Below are positions 60,906-64,000 of a DNA stretch of 64,000 nt, piece by piece (the stretch's first letter is position 1; every line of letters starts with the position of its first letter). The stretch is from Streptomyces sp. WAC08241. Lineage in GTDB: Bacteria; Actinomycetota; Actinomycetes; Streptomycetales; Streptomycetaceae. The stretch lies in contig CP042279.1 of the NCBI GenBank assembly GCA_007858575.1, forward strand, positions 2,294,001 through 2,358,000, given 5' to 3'. The notes beneath the pieces are model-generated. The model saw nothing but the letters and a program-made list of their open reading frames with translations, was not told the DNA's origin and ran no database searches. Position numbers and translations under genes: made by a program.

Positions 60906-61848
60906 TCACCACCCGCCGGTACTTGACGGGCCCGCCGGGTCAGGGCGCTGCCGCGCAGGGCCGCCTCGTAGGCCTCGTCGGGGTCGAGCCGGCGCAGTTC
61001 CTCGGCGATCAGCTCGGCGGTGGAGCGGACCTTGAGGGCGAGGACCCGGTGGGGCTGGCCGGGGATGGAGAGGCGGGCCACGGGTCCGTCGGGCCGGTCG
61101 ATGAGGATCTCGCCGTCCGGGGTGCCCATGCGGACGGCGGTGACCACGGGGCCGTCGGTGACGACCCGGTCGACGGGGACGCCGAGCCGGACCTCGAACC
61201 AGCGGGCGAGGAGTTCGGCGTTGGGGTTCTCCGCCTCGCCTCGACGGCGGCGGAGGTGATGGTGAGCGGCGCCTGGTCGAGCGCGGCGGCCAGCATCGAG
61301 CGCCAGGGGTGAGCCGCGTCCAGGCGAGGTCCGTGTCGCCGGGGGCGTACGAGGCGGCGCGGGTCTCCAGGACGGAGAGCGGGTCCTCCACCGCGTACGC
61401 GTCGGTGATGCGGCGCTGGGCGAGCGAGCCGAGGGGGTCCTTGGAGGGGACCTCGGGGGCGTCGACGGGCCACCAGACCACGACGGGCGCGTCCGGCAGG
61501 AGCAGGGCAGGACCACGGACTCGGCGCGGGCGCAGAGTTCGCCGTGGAGCCGGAGCACGACCGTCTCGCCCGAACCGGCGTCGCTGCCGAGCCGGACCTC
61601 GGCGTCGAGCCGGGTCTCGTACGCTCGCGCGGGGCACGGGCGTGGCGCTTGATGACCACGAGGATGCGGGAGGGGTGCTCCCGGGAGGCCTCGTTGGCCG
61701 CCTTCACGGCGTCGTAGGCGTTCTCCTCGTCGGTCACGACGACGAGGGTGAGCACGGCGCCGACGGCGGGGGTGCCGACGTCCCTGCGGCCCTTCAGGAT
61801 CGTCTTGTTGATCTCGCTGGAATTGGTGTCCGTCAGATCGATCTTCAT
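60906..61848 (-). CDS. opcA: glucose-6-phosphate dehydrogenase assembly protein OpcA
   Basis: About 315 residues. MKIDLTDTNSSEINKTILKG start, VVTDEENAYDAVKAANEASR, REHPSRILVVI, then VVVWWPVDAPEVPSKDPLGS (family WWPxxxP), GDTDLAWTRLTPWR, and the C-terminal domain VVTDGPVVTAVRMGTPDGEI. OpcA stimulates glucose-6-phosphate dehydrogenase in the oxidative pentose phosphate pathway. Frameshifts near 61640, 61505, 61310 and 61245; the C-terminus near 60906 is uncertain. It usually sits beside zwf, tal and tkt; here none is adjacent. Confidence 0.85.
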
Positions 61849-61928
61849 GGTGTGGCGCCCGTCCCTTCCTCTCCGGCGAGCCTAACCCTCCGGCGCGGCG
61901 AACGCGTCCGGGTCCCCCGCGCCCCCGG

Positions 61929-62485
61929 CTAGGACGGCTCGGGGCCTCTTCGGGGTCCGGCGCCGGGTCCGGCGCGGAGTCCGCCCGGCCCTGGGCGCGG
62001 CGGCCGACGACCGCGGCGGCGGCGAACGCGGTGCCGAGGAAGGCGACGGCCACTACCCAGGGCCGGTCGAGGACGTGTCCGGTGAGGTGGTCCAGGGAGT
62101 AGCGCCCGGCGCCGGTGACGCCGATCGCGGCGGCGGTGAAGCCGAGGAAGGCGGGGTACTCGTAGCCGCCGCCCTGGGCGAAGAAGCCGGCCGGGGCGTG
62201 CACCGAGACGGCGCCCGCCATGGCGCCGGCCGCGGCGGCTCCGGCGGCCGGGGTGGCGAGGCCGAGGGCGAGGAGGGCGCCGCCGCCGGCCTCGCCGAGA
62301 CCGGCGGCGATGGCGCTCTGCCGGCCCGGCGAGAAGCCCATCGCCTCCATCGCCCTGCTCGTGCCCTCGACGCCTCCGCCGCCGAACCAGCCGAAGAGCT
62401 TCTGCGTGCCGTGCGCGGCGAGCACGGCGCCGGTGCCGGCCCTCAGCACGAGCAGCCCGAGGTCGCGTCGGTTGGGGTGGCCCAT
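61929..62485 (-). CDS. DoxX-family membrane protein
   Basis: About 186 residues, ATG 62485. Four helices with family motifs RAGTGAVLAAHGTQKLFGWF and GLGEAGGGALLALGLATPAA, and an extra C-terminal helix (VVAVAFLGTAFAAAAVVGRR) followed by a Pro/Asp/Glu tail. One frameshift near 61950 gives the stop at 61929-61931. DoxX proteins are linked to membrane redox stress; the exact role is unknown. Confidence 0.88.
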
Positions 62486-62755
62486 GGGGTTCTCCAGGTG
62501 CGGGAGGGGGACGCGTACGCCGTCCACTGTCGTCGCCCGTCGGGACGCGCGCCGTCCGGGGCCCGGATCCCTACTCCACACGAGTCACCTTTGCGGCTTT
62601 TGTCCGCTGTTGTTTTAGTGGAGGGCTGTCGCCGTCCCCAAGACCGCCCCGGAGACCGTCGCGAGCCGCGCCCCGGAAAGCGGCCCGAGGAAAGGGACGC
62701 GCATGTCCTCCGGGTCCGCCGGGACCGCACCCCCACGAAAGGACGGGCCCGTCCC

Positions 62756-63369
62756 ATGACACAGACTCACGACCGTTCCCATGAGCGCCCCCAGGACCGG
62801 GAGGCCCTGGCCGGGCCCCTCGGCATGCTGGCGGGCGCCGCCTGGCAGGCCCTGCTCCTCGCCGGCCTCGTGGCGCTGGTCCTCGGCGTCCTCGTCCTGG
62901 TCTGGCCGGGTGCCTCGCTGGTCGTGGCCGGTGTGCTCTTCGGCCTGTACCTGCTGTTCAGCGGTGTGATGCAGTTGGTCGCCGCCTTCGGCACCCATGT
63001 GAGCACCGCGCTGCGGGTCATGGCCTTCATCAGCGGCACCCTCTCGATCCTGCTCGGTCTGCTCTGCTTCCGGGGCGCGATGCAGTCGATCCTGCTGCTC
63101 GCGCTCTGGATCGGCATCGGCTGGCTCTTCCGGGGCATCACGCAGACCGTGGCGGCGGCCTCCGACCCGGCGATGCCGGCCCGGGGTGGCAGGTCTTCCT
63201 CGGCATCGTCAGCGCGCTGGCCGGGGTGGTCCTGATCGTGTCCCCGCTGGAGTCGGCGGCGGTGCTCACGCTCCTCGGCGGCATCTGGCTCGTCGCCGTC
63301 GGCGCCGTCGAGATCGTCACGGCCCTCCAGGTGCGCTCGCGCGCCAGGAAGCTGCCGCCGGGGGTCTGA
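62756..63369 (+). CDS. HdeD-like (DUF308) membrane protein
   Basis: About 205 residues, six predicted helices in three pairs. WQALLLAGLVALVLGVLVLV, PGASLVVAGVLFGLYLLFSG, ISGTLSILLGLLCFRGAMQS and FLGIVSALAGVVLIVSPLES are typical. One frameshift near 63190. Upstream 62486-62755 carries the divergent promoters of this gene and DoxX; no separate gene is seen there. Confidence 0.88.
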
Positions 63370-63513
63370 CGGGACCTCATGCGCCCGATCGCCGTCCTCC
63401 GCCGTCCGTCCGGTCCCCGGGCGGACGGCGGACGCCGTTGACGCGTGCGCTACATTTTGCCGGTCCTTGACCGCCGATCCCCGCGATCGCGACCCCTCCG
63501 GAGCCGGCATCCC

Positions 63514-63935
63514 ATGAGCGACATCGTCAACGGCCTCGGCCGGACCAGGCCTACGGCGCCCTCGGCGTGGTCCTGCTGATCCTCGGCATCGTGCTCGTGG
63601 ACCTGCTGACCCCCGGCAAGCTCGGGCGTCAGATCTGGGAGGACCGCAACCGCAACGCCGCGATCCTGCTGAGCTCGGCGCTCCTCGGCATCGGCGGCAT
63701 CGTCTTCACCTCGATCTGGACGACGTACGACGACTTCGGCAAGGGCCTCGCCTCGACCGCCGCGTTCGGCCTGCTCGGGCTGGTGCTGATGGCGGTGGCC
63801 TTCCTCGTCGTCGACCTGGTCACGCCGGGGAAGCTGGGCGCCACCCTGGTCGACCCCCAGCCGCATCCGGCGGTCTGGGTGACCGCCTCCTGCAACATCG
63901 CGGTCTCGGCGATCGTCTCGGCCTCGATCGCCTGA
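63514..63935 (+). CDS. DUF350 membrane protein
   Basis: About 141 residues, four helices in two similar halves, each ending in the motif (V/L)VDL(L/V)TPGKLG, which occurs at about residues 30 and 105. ATG 63514; one frameshift near 63545. The internal duplication is characteristic of DUF350. Function unknown. Confidence 0.85.
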
Positions 63936-63947
63936 ACCCCGGAGCCC

Positions 63948-63996
63948 GGGTCACGGGTTACGGGTTACGGGTTACGGGTTCGGGTTCGGGTTACGG
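63948..63996. repeat. heptanucleotide ACGGGTT tandem repeat at the window end
   Basis: ACGGGTT is repeated four times from 63953, then two CGGGTT units and one more TTACGG. It begins 13 bases after the DUF350 stop and may continue beyond the window. Confidence 0.85.
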
Positions 63997-64000
63997 ACAC

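Noticed and set aside
59729..62581. Minus-strand open frame of 950 codons
   Set aside because: Chance read-through joining DoxX, part of opcA and part of the hybrid kinase in mixed frames.
1..64000. CRISPR array or secondary-metabolite cluster
   Set aside because: No regularly spaced repeats with unique spacers, and no PKS, NRPS, terpene or RiPP-maturation genes were recognised. The tandem repeats found are short and uninterrupted.

Overview
The window is chromosomal DNA of a Streptomyces or very close relative. The evidence is extreme G+C content, GTG starts with GTGA/ATGA overlaps, and typical Streptomyces families: an Rpf-LysM-M23 cell-wall enzyme, a DUF6777 lipoprotein, SpoIIE/PP2C phosphatases with STAS and RsbW-like partners, YndJ and DUF1990. 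Many conserved genes, including housekeeping ones such as panD and opcA, are broken into two to eight reading frames by apparent single-base losses, mostly in G or C runs. I treat these as probable sequence errors. A broken gene is given one entry spanning all its frames, and is called a pseudogene only when sequence content is missing.

Layout. 1-3.5 kb: polysaccharide deacetylase, universal stress protein, CapA-type lipoprotein, ECF-like sigma factor. 4.2-10 kb (minus strand): a sensing and uptake block with a LytS-type histidine kinase, a sodium:solute symporter, DUF485, a LytTR regulator and a WS/DGAT acyltransferase. 10-13.5 kb: PAS-GAF-SpoIIE-ATPase phosphatase and DUF6777 lipoprotein. 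13.6-16.5 kb: a YndJ / DUF1990 / lipase-maturation-factor operon behind a paired inverted-repeat operator. 16.6-23.6 kb: small conserved ORF, Zn-finger SDR, FhuF-like 2Fe-2S protein, DMT transporter, Rpf-LysM-M23 enzyme, racemase, GNAT and panD.

23.6-29.2 kb is a decayed mobile island of lower G+C. It holds an Xis-like protein, a truncated IS5-type transposase, a secreted small protein with a MacB-like ABC exporter, and a truncated tyrosine integrase.

30.8-53.1 kb is the most notable region: one co-directional contractile phage-tail-like (injection) system. It encodes a metallopeptidase, a sheath-like protein, a tube, two tiny paralogous proteins, a ~1150-aa protein ending in an AHH nuclease, a Lys-Pro-rich protein, hub and spike, PAAR-like tip, gp25, gpJ, a ~1400-aa baseplate protein with LamG and beta-propeller parts, and a repeat-built tail fibre. 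There is no capsid, terminase, lysis, integrase, AAA+ ATPase, DUF4255 or DUF4157 gene, so it looks neither like a prophage nor like the usual Streptomyces extracellular CIS. Its right edge abuts a truncated acetyltransferase.

53.3-60.6 kb is a partner-switching stress-signalling cluster: PAS-GAF-PP2C, two STAS proteins, an RsbW-like ATPase, and a kinase-REC-PAS-PP2C hybrid. 60.9-64 kb: an orphan opcA, DoxX, an HdeD-like protein, a DUF350 protein, and a telomere-like heptamer repeat at the very end.
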